A DNA stretch of 41,002 nt from Bacteroidales bacterium (GTDB lineage Bacteria > Bacteroidota > Bacteroidia > Bacteroidales > UBA10428): NCBI GenBank assembly GCA_016935435.1, contig JAFGQZ010000038.1, forward strand, positions 1 to 41,002, written 5' to 3'. Every line of letters begins with the position of its first letter. Positions within the stretch are counted from its first letter, which is position 1. The notes under the pieces are model-generated. The model was not told the origin of the DNA. It did not search any database and was given only the letters and a program-made list of their open reading frames with translations. A program made the position numbers and the translations under genes. Shown piece by piece: positions 25,877-34,326 of this stretch.

Positions 25877-26959
25877 TTATATAAATGGAAAAGGAGTTAC
25901 CACAGCCTCGAGGTTTTTATTTCTGACTTTCACAAAAACCCTGGTGCCAACTTTCGAAAATTTTTGATCGATATATGCCATACCTATTCCTTTTTGCAGA
26001 ATTGGCGACATGGTGCCCGATGTAACAAAGCCGATTTTCGAACCCGACTCATCCACAATTTCATATTCGTGGCGGGGAATCCCACGTTCCAGTAACTCAA
26101 GGCCAACAAGTTTTCGGCTTACCCCGTTCTTTTTTTGGTTTTCAAGCAAGTCGCGATCAACAAAGTTTTTACCATCGGTAAATTTCACAATCCATCCTAA
26201 ACCAGCTTCAATAGGTGAGGTAGTATCGTCAATATCATTACCATATAAACAATAGCCCATTTCGAGTCGCAACGTGTCACGTGCAGCGAGACCAGCAGGT
26301 AACAGGCCAAGAGGGGTTCCAACTTTAATTAATCCTTCCCAGATTTGACCTGCATCTTCATTGAAACAATATAATTCGTATCCGCCAGCCCCGGTATAGC
26401 CTGTAGCCGATATAATTACTTCATTTGCCCCTGCAACCGGGGCGGTTGCAAAGGAAAAATTCGAAAGGGTGTTTAAATCGAACTTGGTTAATTGTTGTAA
26501 AATTTGTTTTGCCTTTGGGCCCTGCAAAGCAATTAACGATGTTTTATCGGAGGCATCTTCGAGCTCAGCCCCAAATTTATTGTGCTGGTTAAACCAGTTC
26601 CAGTCTTTTTCGATGTTCGATGCATTTACAACAACAAAATATTTTTTATCGCTGTATTTGTAAATAATCAAATCATCGATAATACCGCCTTTGCCATTTG
26701 GCAAACAACTATATTGTGCCTGGCCTTCAATAAGTTTCGAAACATCGTTGGTGGTAATATATTGCAACAATTCGAGTGCACCTTCGCCTTTAACCCAGAA
26801 TTCGCCCATGTGCGATACGTCGAAAATACCGGCAGCATCGCGTACAGCCATGTGTTCTTTAATAACGCCGGAGTATTCTAGAGGCATATTATATCCGGCA
26901 AAGGGTACCATTTTAGCGTTAAGTTTTATGTGCTGGTTGGTTAAAGCAGTATTCTTCAT
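25877..26959 (-). CDS. gcvT: Glycine cleavage system T protein (aminomethyltransferase)
   Basis: Transfers the methylene group from aminomethyl-lipoyl H protein to tetrahydrofolate, releasing ammonia. It is 360 residues with both GcvT regions: the N-terminal folate-binding domain ([37 protein letters not shown]) and the C-terminal beta-barrel with [19 protein letters not shown] and GIGMAYID. The catalytic aspartate is in the GGIIDDLI segment (around 95). GcvP and GcvH are not in the window. It leads a short operon with comB and has a good promoter whose -33 element abuts that of truA. Confidence 0.96.
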   Translation of the reverse strand: MKNTALTNQHIKLNAKMVPFAGYNMPLEYSGVIKEHMAVRDAAGIFDVSHMGEFWVKGEGALELLQYITTNDVSKLIEGQAQYSCLPNGKGGIIDDLIIYKYSDKKYFVVVNASNIEKDWNWFNQHNKFGAELEDASDKTSLIALQGPKAKQILQQLTKFDLNTLSNFSFATAPVAGANEVIISATGYTGAGGYELYCFNEDAGQIWEGLIKVGTPLGLLPAGLAARDTLRLEMGYCLYGNDIDDTTSPIEAGLGWIVKFTDGKNFVDRDLLENQKKNGVSRKLVGLELLERGIPRHEYEIVDESGSKIGFVTSGTMSPILQKGIGMAYIDQKFSKVGTRVFVKVRNKNLEAVVTPFPFI

Positions 26960-27106
26960 TTGTTTTTTTTTGTTAATTATACGCGAATTTACTTTTTACC
27001 ATATAATTGAAATGTGGTTTTTGACTTTAACCGGCCATTCTTAAGGTAAAAGTTTTTTGTTTGTATTGTTTTGGTTTACTATTGAAACCCATTTACGTTC
27101 GATGTG

Positions 27107-27138
27107 CAAAAGTATATGTTTTATATATATCATTGCAA
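27107..27138 (-). promoter_or_regulatory. Promoter of gcvT
   Basis: On the minus strand: TTG (from CAA at 27136-27138), a 21-bp spacer, then TACTTTTG (27107-27114), an exact TAnnTTTG. The predicted start is near 27100, leaving a ~140-nt leader before gcvT. I saw no glycine riboswitch pattern in that leader. The TTG shares the TTGCAA palindrome with the truA promoter. Confidence 0.6.
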
Positions 27139-27159
27139 GAATGGTTTCTTATAATTTTG
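27133..27159 (+). promoter_or_regulatory. Promoter of truA
   Basis: TTG at 27133-27135, a 16-bp spacer and TAATTTTG at 27152-27159 (TAnnTTTG). Transcription would start near 27166, giving a ~60-nt leader to the ATG at 27228. The spacer is at the short end of the usual range. Confidence 0.5.
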
Positions 27160-27227
27160 ATAAAAAATTAATACTATGCCCTTCAGCATAAAATATCTTG
27201 TCGATTTATATTCTTAAAGAAAAACAA

Positions 27228-28010
27228 ATGTCACGATACTTATTAATAATCGAATACGATGGCTCGCCCTATAATGGTTGGCAATTCCAGAAAAACCAAA
27301 CAACTGTAATGGGTACTTTAATGAATGCCTGTCAAAAGGTATTCGAAACCCAAAAGTTTGAATTGTACGGCGCCGGAAGGACCGATGCCGGTGTGCATGC
27401 GCTTGGCCAGGTTGCCCACCTCGATGTAAATACAAGCCTTCGGCCTGAAGCTATAAAAATTAAGCTCAACGATATTCTCCCTGCAACACTCAATTTAAAA
27501 AATGTAAAAAGTGTTGATTCTAAATTTCATGCCCGGTACGATGCTAAAGCCCGAAGCTATGTGTACCATATTTCGACAAGAAGGACTGCTTTTGGTAAAA
27601 AATATGCTTACTGGATAAAAGACAAGCTTGATGTTATGGACATGCAAAAAGCTGCCAAAGTTTTTGTGGGAATGCACGATTATAAATCGTTCGGAAGTGC
27701 CGAAGCTGAGAACCAATCGACAAAAGTTGAAATATTACATGTGGGGGTACACCAACAAGCTTCTTCAATTTTGGTGCATATTGTTGGTTCGCATTTTCTG
27801 TGGAAAATGGTACGACGAATGGTTGGAACATTAATAGAATGCGGGCGCGGAAACATAAACGAAACCGATATTAGGAAAATGTTGAACCATTATTCCGATA
27901 TCCCGGCAAAATTAACTGTCCCTCCATCGGGGCTATTTCTCGAAAAAGTTTACTATTCTTCTGTTCCGGAAACATTTGTGCCTGTTTGGCCGATGGTAAT
28001 TGATGAATAG
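27228..28010 (+). CDS. truA: tRNA pseudouridine(38-40) synthase TruA
   Basis: Isomerises uridines 38-40 in the anticodon arm of tRNAs. 260 residues from the ATG at 27228; a TTG at 27198 would add ten residues before the family start MSRYLLIIEYDGSPYNGWQ. The catalytic Asp is D53 in GAGRTDAGVHALGQVAH. The downstream KARSYVYHI segment and the FLWKMVRRMVGTL helix (near 200) are typical of TruA. No frame problems. It is divergent from gcvT, and its stop at 28010 faces the repeat array and the convergent ybaK gene. Confidence 0.97.
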   Translation: MSRYLLIIEYDGSPYNGWQFQKNQTTVMGTLMNACQKVFETQKFELYGAGRTDAGVHALGQVAHLDVNTSLRPEAIKIKLNDILPATLNLKNVKSVDSKFHARYDAKARSYVYHISTRRTAFGKKYAYWIKDKLDVMDMQKAAKVFVGMHDYKSFGSAEAENQSTKVEILHVGVHQQASSILVHIVGSHFLWKMVRRMVGTLIECGRGNINETDIRKMLNHYSDIPAKLTVPPSGLFLEKVYYSSVPETFVPVWPMVIDE

Positions 28011-28035
28011 GCCGTATTGAATGGTAATAATGAAA

Positions 28036-28062
28036 TATGAAGGAAATGAAGGAAATGAATTA
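28036..28062. repeat. Three 9-bp repeats (nATGAAnnA)
   Basis: Units TATGAAGGA, AATGAAGGA and AATGAATTA in direct succession, 26 bp after the truA stop. They form the first block of a composite repeat zone. A similar 9-mer pair (AATGAAAGA twice) occurs at 37135-37152. Confidence 0.75.
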
Positions 28063-28078
28063 ATTAATGATATACTTC

Positions 28079-28114
28079 AAATCCACAAATCCACAAATCC
28101 ACAAATCCACAAAT
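28079..28114. repeat. Four 8-bp repeats (AAATCCAC)
   Basis: Four exact head-to-tail copies of AAATCCAC (28079-28110) plus a partial AAAT. Second block of the composite repeat zone between truA and ybaK. Confidence 0.9.
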
Positions 28115-28132
28115 AAACCAACCAGCAATAAC

Positions 28133-28272
28133 TTTTCACCGTTCACCGTTCACTAAAACTACAAACTTTAAACTTTGAACGTTAAACTTTGAACTTTGAA
28201 CTTTGAACTTTGAACTATGAACTATGAACTATGAACTATGAACTATGAACTATGAACTATGAACTAAAAACT
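28133..28272. repeat. Twenty-unit 7-bp tandem array
   Basis: The stretch parses without a gap into 20 heptamers in one phase: TTTTCAC, CGTTCAC twice, TAAAACT, ACAAACT, TTAAACT, TTGAACG, TTAAACT, TTGAACT four times, ATGAACT seven times (28217-28265), then AAAAACT. Units change stepwise: degenerate at the left end, identical in the middle and right. It fills the space between the convergent stops of truA and ybaK. I see no terminator hairpin and no open reading frame of interest in it. Confidence 0.95.
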
Positions 28273-28286
28273 CCCCTTTTCTCCAG

Positions 28287-28751
28287 CTATGCAATGGAGT
28301 AGTTAACCACCCGGGGCCTTACCAGTTGCTCGAAATCGCTGTATGCCATTCTGATAAGCTCGGTATGCAGGCCGGCATTAAAAACTATGTCGTTGTTATA
28401 AGCCAGGCGTTCCGATACATACACATTCATATTCCAGAGGTTGCCAAAAGGCGGCATTGCGCCAACCTCGCAATCGGGAAAACGAAAACGGAATTCTTCT
28501 TCACTGGCAAGTTCTACATTTTTTGAGCCGACAATATCGCTCAAAATCCTGAAATTGATTTTATACGATGCTGGCAACACTGCCATAGCAAGCTGCCCAT
28601 CGACTTTAATCATTACAGTTTTGGCAAATTCGTTGCCCGAAATATGGGCCGAAGCAGCAATCTCCTGCGATGTAAAAGCCTTTGAATGTGGTATTACCGA
28701 ATAGTTAATTCTATGGCTGTTGAGGTACTCTTTAATGCGTTCCGAAGGCAT
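28287..28751 (-). CDS. YbaK/EbsC-type aminoacyl-tRNA deacylase
   Basis: 154 residues, the typical stand-alone size of the YbaK/ProXp editing domain, which hydrolyses mischarged aminoacyl-tRNA. The key lysine region is FAKTVMIKVDGQLAMAVLP (43-61), followed by LASEEEFRFRFPDCEVGAMPPFG (the GxxPPFG motif near 100) and a C-terminal HTELIRMAYSDFEQL. The aminoacyl specificity (Ala-tRNAPro, Cys-tRNAPro or other) cannot be set from sequence alone. Monocistronic on the minus strand. Its stop lies 15 bp from the heptamer array. Confidence 0.9.
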   Translation of the reverse strand: MPSERIKEYLNSHRINYSVIPHSKAFTSQEIAASAHISGNEFAKTVMIKVDGQLAMAVLPASYKINFRILSDIVGSKNVELASEEEFRFRFPDCEVGAMPPFGNLWNMNVYVSERLAYNNDIVFNAGLHTELIRMAYSDFEQLVRPRVVNYSIA

Positions 28752-29090
28752 ATCAACCTCCTTTTTTTTTATTTCAATTATTTTAGAACATTATACCGCT
28801 TTTACAGGCCAATATCTGACCTGAAAGAGAACTAATTGCCAGTTTAGGCAAATTGGCGCGCAAAGAATATTGTTTGCAGGGAGTGATTAGTTTGGATAGA
28901 TGTGAAAACAGAATTTATTAAATATACGTAAAAATGTCCCTTAAGTCAACATATTTGGTTGAAATATAAGCTGATTGATATCATCGTTTTTTATAAACAT
29001 CCAAAACGGTTAATAATATTCTTCATAACTATTATTTATGGTTCCGATATTTTCTCATAAATTGTGTTACAAACAAATCTGAAAAATACT
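28752..29090. other. 339-bp intergenic region between ybaK and the porin gene
   Basis: AT-rich spacer between divergent genes. It must carry promoters for ybaK (minus) and the FadL-like gene (plus), but I found no exact TTG/TAnnTTTG pair on either strand. No hairpin, repeat or small gene stands out. Confidence 0.5.
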
Positions 29091-30722
29091 ATGAAAAAAA
29101 TTACCCTGTTAACTTTGTCTTTAGTCTTGGCCCCGGCATTTCTAATGGCCGGAGGCATAGTTACAAATACCAACCAAAGCGCCTCATGGGCCAGGAACCC
29201 ATCAACAGCTTCTTACATTGGCATTGAGTCGGCCTATTATAACCCGGCAGGTATCTCGTTATTGAACAATGGGTTTCATTTATCGCTAAGCAACCAGTAT
29301 ATTAACCAGAGCAGGCAAATCGAAAACTTTTATAACGGCTTGAACAATTCAAAATATGAAGGAAGTGTAAAAGCCCCCCTTTTTCCTACGGTATATGCCG
29401 TTTATAAAATGGACAAGCTGGCACTCTCTTTAAACTTTAACCCCATTGGCGGCGGTGGGGGCGCCGAATTTGAAAAAGGGTTGCCATCTTTCGAATTTGC
29501 TGCGGCCGATTTGGTGCCAAAATTATCATCACAAGGTGCGCAGGCTTACCAGCTTGATGCCTATTTCAAAGGTACATCGATTTATTACGGATACCAGTTT
29601 GGCATAGCATACAAGATTAACGATATGGTTTCTGTTTCGGCGGGGGCACGCTATGTACAGGCAAAAAATGTTTACGAAGGTTACCTCAGGAACATTCAAC
29701 TGCAAATGGGCGCAAATTGGATCGATGCCAGTGCCGTGCTTGGGGGCGTTGCTGCAAACTTTAACAGTATGTTGGGTGTACCGGCATCGCTTCAGCCGCT
29801 TATCGATGGAGGTGGTGGTGGATTAACACTGGTACAGGCAAATGGCGCCGGGTATATCACAAGCGATCAGCTTGCGGGTATCCAGCAAGGCTTGGCAGTT
29901 ATTGGCATGAGCGCAGAACAAATTGCAGCCATGACAATCGAACAGGTACAGGGCGCCTATACAACAGCTACACCAGTTTTAACTCAACAATACCATACTG
30001 CCGCAATTGGTTCGCGCCTTGTTCGTAACCAGGAGGCCGATGTTACCCAAAAGGGCTCGGGCTTCTGCCCCGTTGTTGGCATAAACTTTAACCTGGCCGA
30101 TAAGCTAAATATTGCCATAAAATACGAGTTTGCCACAAAAATGGAACTCACCAACGAAACGGTAAAAGATTTTGTAACCGACTCTTTGCCAGGCCAGCCT
30201 GCTACAACCATGTTCCCCGACGGGGCAAAAACACCTGCCGATATGCCGGCATTGCTTTCGGTTGGCGCATCGTATAAAGTAATCGACAACCTTAGTGTTA
30301 GCGGTAGTTTTTGCTACTATCTCGACAAAGCAGTTAAATATGGCAAAAAAATTGGCAACGAGTTTGTAACCAACGACAAGCTTATGGATGCCAATTATAT
30401 CGATATAGCAGCCGGAGTTGAATATGGTTTATCGGAAAAACTTTTGATAAGTACAGGGGTGCTTTATGGTAAAACCGGAATTAAGCCGGAATATAACAGC
30501 GATTTAAGCTATTCAAACTCGGCAACTACCATTGGCATTGGCGGCAAATATTCAATTAACCCGAACATTGCTGTTAATTTAGGTTTTGCATACACAGCTT
30601 ATGCGAAAACCGAGAAAACTGCAAACTTTTCGAAAAGTTATCCTGAGATAAGTTCAAAAGAATCGTACTTAAAAACCACTATGGTTATTGGTGCAGGTAT
30701 CGATATAAGCTTTGGCAAATAG
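29091..30722 (+). CDS. FadL/OmpP1/TodX-family outer-membrane transport protein
   Basis: An outer-membrane beta-barrel of 543 residues from the ATG at 29091 (MKKITLLTLSL; a TTG nine codons earlier is less likely), with a signal peptide cleaved near LMAGG. The family N-terminus follows: NQSASWARNPSTASYIGIESAYYNPAGIS, which corresponds to the plug/hatch region with the NPAG motif, then alternating strands and the characteristic GAGADFE-like GGGGAEFEKGLPSF. The C-terminal strand IGAGIDISFG fits barrel assembly. Family members take hydrophobic compounds such as long-chain fatty acids through the outer membrane. An insert rich in Gly, Gln and Ala (~245-310) looks loop-like. Monocistronic, with a terminator. 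Confidence 0.9.
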   Translation: MKKITLLTLSLVLAPAFLMAGGIVTNTNQSASWARNPSTASYIGIESAYYNPAGISLLNNGFHLSLSNQYINQSRQIENFYNGLNNSKYEGSVKAPLFPTVYAVYKMDKLALSLNFNPIGGGGGAEFEKGLPSFEFAAADLVPKLSSQGAQAYQLDAYFKGTSIYYGYQFGIAYKINDMVSVSAGARYVQAKNVYEGYLRNIQLQMGANWIDASAVLGGVAANFNSMLGVPASLQPLIDGGGGGLTLVQANGAGYITSDQLAGIQQGLAVIGMSAEQIAAMTIEQVQGAYTTATPVLTQQYHTAAIGSRLVRNQEADVTQKGSGFCPVVGINFNLADKLNIAIKYEFATKMELTNETVKDFVTDSLPGQPATTMFPDGAKTPADMPALLSVGASYKVIDNLSVSGSFCYYLDKAVKYGKKIGNEFVTNDKLMDANYIDIAAGVEYGLSEKLLISTGVLYGKTGIKPEYNSDLSYSNSATTIGIGGKYSINPNIAVNLGFAYTAYAKTEKTANFSKSYPEISSKESYLKTTMVIGAGIDISFGK

Positions 30723-30744
30723 AGCCAGTGCATAAAATAATTGA

Positions 30745-30771
30745 GGGCAGCTTTAAGTTGCCCTTTTTTTT
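30745..30771 (+). terminator. Terminator after the FadL-like gene
   Basis: An 8-bp stem with one G-T wobble (30745-30752 with 30756-30763), a 3-nt loop and an eight-T run. 22 bp after the porin stop codon. Confidence 0.85.
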
Positions 30772-30849
30772 GCATTAACTGAAAGTGGTGGGAGGCCCAA
30801 CGACAATTTGAATAATAAAACAGGGGCAAACCGAACCTTGCACCAGTGC

Positions 30850-30880
30850 AAAAAAAAGCCCCTGCTTATGGGGCAGGGGC
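30850..30880 (-). terminator. Terminator after pckA
   Basis: A perfect 8-bp GC-rich stem GCCCCTGC / GCAGGGGC (30858-30865 with 30873-30880) and a 7-nt loop. The A run at 30850-30857 becomes the U tract on the minus strand. 21 bp beyond the pckA stop. Confidence 0.88.
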
Positions 30881-30901
30881 CATATAGAAAGTAAATGTTA
30901 A

Positions 30902-32500
30902 TTAAAGTTGTGGACCCGATGGTATTAAAGCTTTTCCTTCGGGGGTATCGCAATACTGCTCGAAGTTTTTAATATATTTTGCCGACAACGATTTTGCCTT
31001 GGTTTCCCAATCGGCTTTATTGCTATAAGTATCGCGCGGATCGAGAATTCCTTCGCTTACATTGTTCAGTTTAACCGGAACGGTTAAATTAAGTATCGGA
31101 ATATGTTTTGTTTCTGCTTTTTCAATCGAACCATCGAGAATAGCATCGATAATTGCGCGTGTGTCTTTAATGGAAATACGTTTTCCAGTACCATTCCATC
31201 CTGTATTTACCAGGTAAGCCTTGGCATTGTGCTTCTTCATTTTCTCGGCCAGAACTTTGGCATAAACAGTTGGGTGAAGGGTTAAGAAAGCTTCTCCGAA
31301 TGCAGGCGAAAATGAAGGAACTGGTTCGGTAATGCCTCTTTCGGTACCGGCCAGTTTCGATGTATAACCGCAAAGGAAGTGATACTGTGCCGATTTATCG
31401 TCTAATATTGACACAGGGGGCAGTACACCAAATGCATCGGCCGACAGGTAAATAATTTTGCTTGCATGGCCGGCTTTTGAAGGCAGCACTATTTTACTGA
31501 TATGTGTTATAGGATAGGAAACACGTGTGTTTTCTGTTTTAGAGGCCTCCTTCGTGAAATCGGGCGTGCCATCGGCTTTTACAGTAACGTTTTCCAAAAG
31601 GGCATCGCGACGGATGGCCCTCCATATATCGGGCTCGTTTTCTTTGCTCAGGTCGATAACTTTTGCATAGCAACCGCCTTCGTAGTTAAATACGCCATGT
31701 TCGTCCCAGCCGTGCTCATCATCGCCAATAAGGTAACGTTTGGGGTCGGCCGACAGGGTAGTTTTTCCTGTACCCGATAAGCCAAAGAATATGGCCACAT
31801 CGCCATCCTCGCCAACGTTGGCCGAACAGTGCATCGATGCTATGCCCTTTTGTGGCAGGTAGAAGTTCATTAACGAGAATATCCCTTTTTTCATTTCGCC
31901 GCCATACCACGAGCCTCCAACAACAGCCATTTTCTCACTGAGGTTGAACAATACGAAAACTTCCGAATTCAACCCGTGTTCCTGCCATTTGGGGTTTGTT
32001 ACTTTCGAACCGTTCAACATTACAAAATCGGGCTCACCGTAGTTGGCCAGTTCATAATGCGACGGACGGATAAACATATTGGTAACAAAGTGTGCCTGCC
32101 AGGCAACTTCCATAATAAAACGCACTTTCATGCGTGTGTCGGGGTTGGTGCCGCAGAAAACATCAACCACATACAGCTTTTTGTCGGATGCCAGCTGGTT
32201 GGTAACCAAATCTTTGCAAAACGACCATACATCGTTGTTTATCGGACGGTTGATTACGCCATCCCACCACATGTTTTTTTCGGTTACGGCATCTTTTACA
32301 AAATATTTGTCTTTTGGCGAACGGCCGGTGAAAACACCAGTGTCAACCGACACTGCGCCAGTGTTGGTTACTACACCGCGCTCAAAGCCTACGTTTTTCG
32401 AATCGGTTTCTGCTTCAAACAATTCCTGATAAGTGGGGTTATGTATTATTTCTGTTACCCCTTTAATACCGTACTTTTCTAAATCTTTCGGATTAAGCAT
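30902..32500 (-). CDS. pckA: Phosphoenolpyruvate carboxykinase (ATP)
   Basis: Interconverts oxaloacetate + ATP with PEP + CO2 + ADP; in fermenting Bacteroidota it often runs in the carboxylating direction toward succinate. 532 residues, normal for the ATP-dependent form. Motifs: [11 protein letters not shown] (58-68, substrate), the kinase-1 P-loop [11 protein letters not shown] (240-250) followed by DDEHGW (metal site), NYEGGCYAK, and the C-terminal adenine-binding [10 protein letters not shown]. Own promoter and terminator. Confidence 0.98.
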   Translation of the reverse strand: MLNPKDLEKYGIKGVTEIIHNPTYQELFEAETDSKNVGFERGVVTNTGAVSVDTGVFTGRSPKDKYFVKDAVTEKNMWWDGVINRPINNDVWSFCKDLVTNQLASDKKLYVVDVFCGTNPDTRMKVRFIMEVAWQAHFVTNMFIRPSHYELANYGEPDFVMLNGSKVTNPKWQEHGLNSEVFVLFNLSEKMAVVGGSWYGGEMKKGIFSLMNFYLPQKGIASMHCSANVGEDGDVAIFFGLSGTGKTTLSADPKRYLIGDDEHGWDEHGVFNYEGGCYAKVIDLSKENEPDIWRAIRRDALLENVTVKADGTPDFTKEASKTENTRVSYPITHISKIVLPSKAGHASKIIYLSADAFGVLPPVSILDDKSAQYHFLCGYTSKLAGTERGITEPVPSFSPAFGEAFLTLHPTVYAKVLAEKMKKHNAKAYLVNTGWNGTGKRISIKDTRAIIDAILDGSIEKAETKHIPILNLTVPVKLNNVSEGILDPRDTYSNKADWETKAKSLSAKYIKNFEQYCDTPEGKALIPSGPQL

Positions 32501-32541
32501 GTTTATTAAGTTATTTTGTTAAACCATTTTTTCTGAGTGCC

Positions 32542-32575
32542 CAAAGATAAAAAAAATAGTTGTTTGTAAAAACAA
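32542..32575 (-). promoter_or_regulatory. Promoter of pckA
   Basis: On the minus strand: TTG (from CAA at 32573-32575), a 23-bp spacer and TATCTTTG (32542-32549), an exact TAnnTTTG. The start would lie near 32535, about 35 nt before the ATG. The -33 part overlaps the U tract of the upstream gene's terminator. Confidence 0.5.
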
Positions 32576-32602
32576 AAAACCTTGCCGGCAGGCAAGGCTT
32601 TT
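32571..32602 (-). terminator. Terminator of the small exported-protein gene
   Basis: A 7-bp stem CCTTGCC / GGCAAGG (32580-32586 with 32591-32597) around GGCA, with A-rich sequence to the left giving U's on the minus strand and a T run to the right. It lies 50 bp beyond the stop at 32648. Confidence 0.75.
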
Positions 32603-32647
32603 TGGAGAGTGTTAAGTTTAAACTATAACCAGGTATGATGAGAGTGT

Positions 32648-33004
32648 TTAATTTACTGCCATAATTTCTTTTTCGGAATGTAATTCCAGCTTTTTGTTGT
32701 TATTTTCATTTTTTATGCGGGCAAGAAAATTGTTAATTTCAATTACCGATGTGGTTTCTATGTTGCCTGTATTGTATGCATGGGCAATTGTTTTTATTTC
32801 TTCAAACGAATATTGAACTGCAAAATCTGTTATAGCAAGTATATTGTTAGAATATGCAGCTTCCTGGAACTTTTCAACCATTTTAAGGTTTACTACAATG
32901 TCGTGCTTTTGGTTTGGCCTATCAACAGTTACGGGCTGTTGCCCGAAAATTGCCACCGAAAATGCAAAATTAACAAGCGCTGCAATTACTAAAAATCGTT
33001 TCAT
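32648..33004 (-). CDS. Small exported protein of unknown function
   Basis: 118 residues with a signal peptide (MKRFLVIAALVNFAFSVAIFG, cleavage near FGQQ) and no lipobox. The ~95-residue mature part is mostly helical and charged, rich in Asn, Lys and Glu, with no cysteine and no motif I recognise. A terminator follows it, and a pckA promoter sits between, so it is a separate unit. Composition and codon use match the surroundings. No function is proposed. Confidence 0.7.
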   Translation of the reverse strand: MKRFLVIAALVNFAFSVAIFGQQPVTVDRPNQKHDIVVNLKMVEKFQEAAYSNNILAITDFAVQYSFEEIKTIAHAYNTGNIETTSVIEINNFLARIKNENNNKKLELHSEKEIMAVN

Positions 33005-33172
33005 ATCGGTTTTTTCTAATAAACTTTAATTGTCAGTGAAAAGTTTGTTTGTTATGATATATAAGCCTTAGTGTTTGATATGGGACTGAAAAACGGTGAC
33101 GAATATCATCGGTATAAGTTGATTTTTGTTTTCGTTTTTTGAATTATCTGGCAAAATTCAATACTAGCCTTG

Positions 33173-34288
33173 TCAGATTGTTTTTTTGTAGCGCCAAACT
33201 GCCAGTAAGTTTGTGGCAAGGGCAAAGCCGGTTATTATAAGTATGTCGTTGCGTATGTCGTTTAGCCCAGAACCTTTGAGCAATACCATCCGAATTACCC
33301 GGCTGAAATACGATAGTGGGTTAAGATGGTTAATTGCACGGCCCCATTCAGGCATATTCTCAACAGAAGTAAACAATCCGCTCATAATTACGAAAACCAT
33401 TAAAAAAAAGAAAGAAACAAAAAGTACCTGCTGCTGGGTGTTTGATACAGTTGAAATAAACAAACCTATTCCAAGTACAGCTACAAGGTAAATAGTGGCA
33501 AAAACAAACAATGTGAAAATGCTCCCTTCGAAAGGTACTTTAAAAAATATTCTGGCAAGTATTAGTCCGAAAGCAAGATCGATAAGGCCAATAATTAAAA
33601 AGGGGATGAGTTTGCCCAGAATGAATTGGTATTTTTTTATAGGGGTAACGTTGAGTTGTTCAATAGTGCCATTTTCTTTTTCTTTTACCAGGTTCATTCC
33701 TGTCATAAACCAGCCGATGGCGGTAACAAGAATTACCAAAATTCCGGGGGCCATAAAAATTTTATAATTCAGATATGGGTTAAACCAGAACCGCGAAGAT
33801 ATATCAATTGCCGGGGCTGTTTTTTCGGCTATTCCAAACTCTTTAATAACTATTTCTTTGTTGAAGTCCATAATTATAGAACTGCAATACCCGAGCATTA
33901 ATTGTCCGGCCGAGCCGTTTACAGCATCGATAATTAATTGCAGGGCTGGTTTATTGTTTCGGTGAAAACTTTTTTCAAAACCTTCGGGGATTATTAGAAC
34001 TACGTCGGCCTTGCCTTTGTCCAGGATTTCTTTTATGTGTTTGTCTCCCGGGTCTGTTACCGAAACATGAAAAAACCTGCTGGCGAAAAAATTTCCTGAC
34101 AGATCAACCGATGCAGGACTTGAATCGCGATCGACAATGAGCAAATCAACATTTTTTATTTCGAAGGTGGCTGCATAAACCAGAATAAGCATTTGAACAA
34201 TGGGCATTGCTATTATTGCCTTGCCAATAAACTTATCGCGTATTATTTGCTTAAATTCTTTTTGAATAATATAAAAGATGGTACGCAT
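33173..34288 (-). CDS. ABC-2 type permease, second subunit
   Basis: 371 residues with the ABC-2 membrane topology: one N-terminal transmembrane helix (~25-45), a large periplasmic domain (~45-170), then five helices. The cytoplasmic coupling segment EKENGTIEQLNVTPI, just after the second helix, contacts the ATPase. Closest in organisation to YbhR/YhhJ. Last gene of the efflux operon, 38 bp after the first permease; the two very likely form a heterodimeric channel. The substrate is unknown; relatives export drugs or ions. Confidence 0.92.
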   Translation of the reverse strand: MRTIFYIIQKEFKQIIRDKFIGKAIIAMPIVQMLILVYAATFEIKNVDLLIVDRDSSPASVDLSGNFFASRFFHVSVTDPGDKHIKEILDKGKADVVLIIPEGFEKSFHRNNKPALQLIIDAVNGSAGQLMLGYCSSIIMDFNKEIVIKEFGIAEKTAPAIDISSRFWFNPYLNYKIFMAPGILVILVTAIGWFMTGMNLVKEKENGTIEQLNVTPIKKYQFILGKLIPFLIIGLIDLAFGLILARIFFKVPFEGSIFTLFVFATIYLVAVLGIGLFISTVSNTQQQVLFVSFFFLMVFVIMSGLFTSVENMPEWGRAINHLNPLSYFSRVIRMVLLKGSGLNDIRNDILIITGFALATNLLAVWRYKKTI

Positions 34289-34326
34289 TGTTTTATTTGT
34301 ATGGCTAAAAACCGGTTTTAGCAGTG

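Noticed and set aside
26960-27100. Glycine riboswitch in the gcvT leader
   Set aside because: The ~140-nt leader is long enough to suspect one, but I could not find the paired conserved stems of the glycine aptamer.
28133-28272. CRISPR array
   Set aside because: Units are 7 bp with no spacers of constant length between longer repeats, and no cas genes are nearby. It is a simple tandem repeat.
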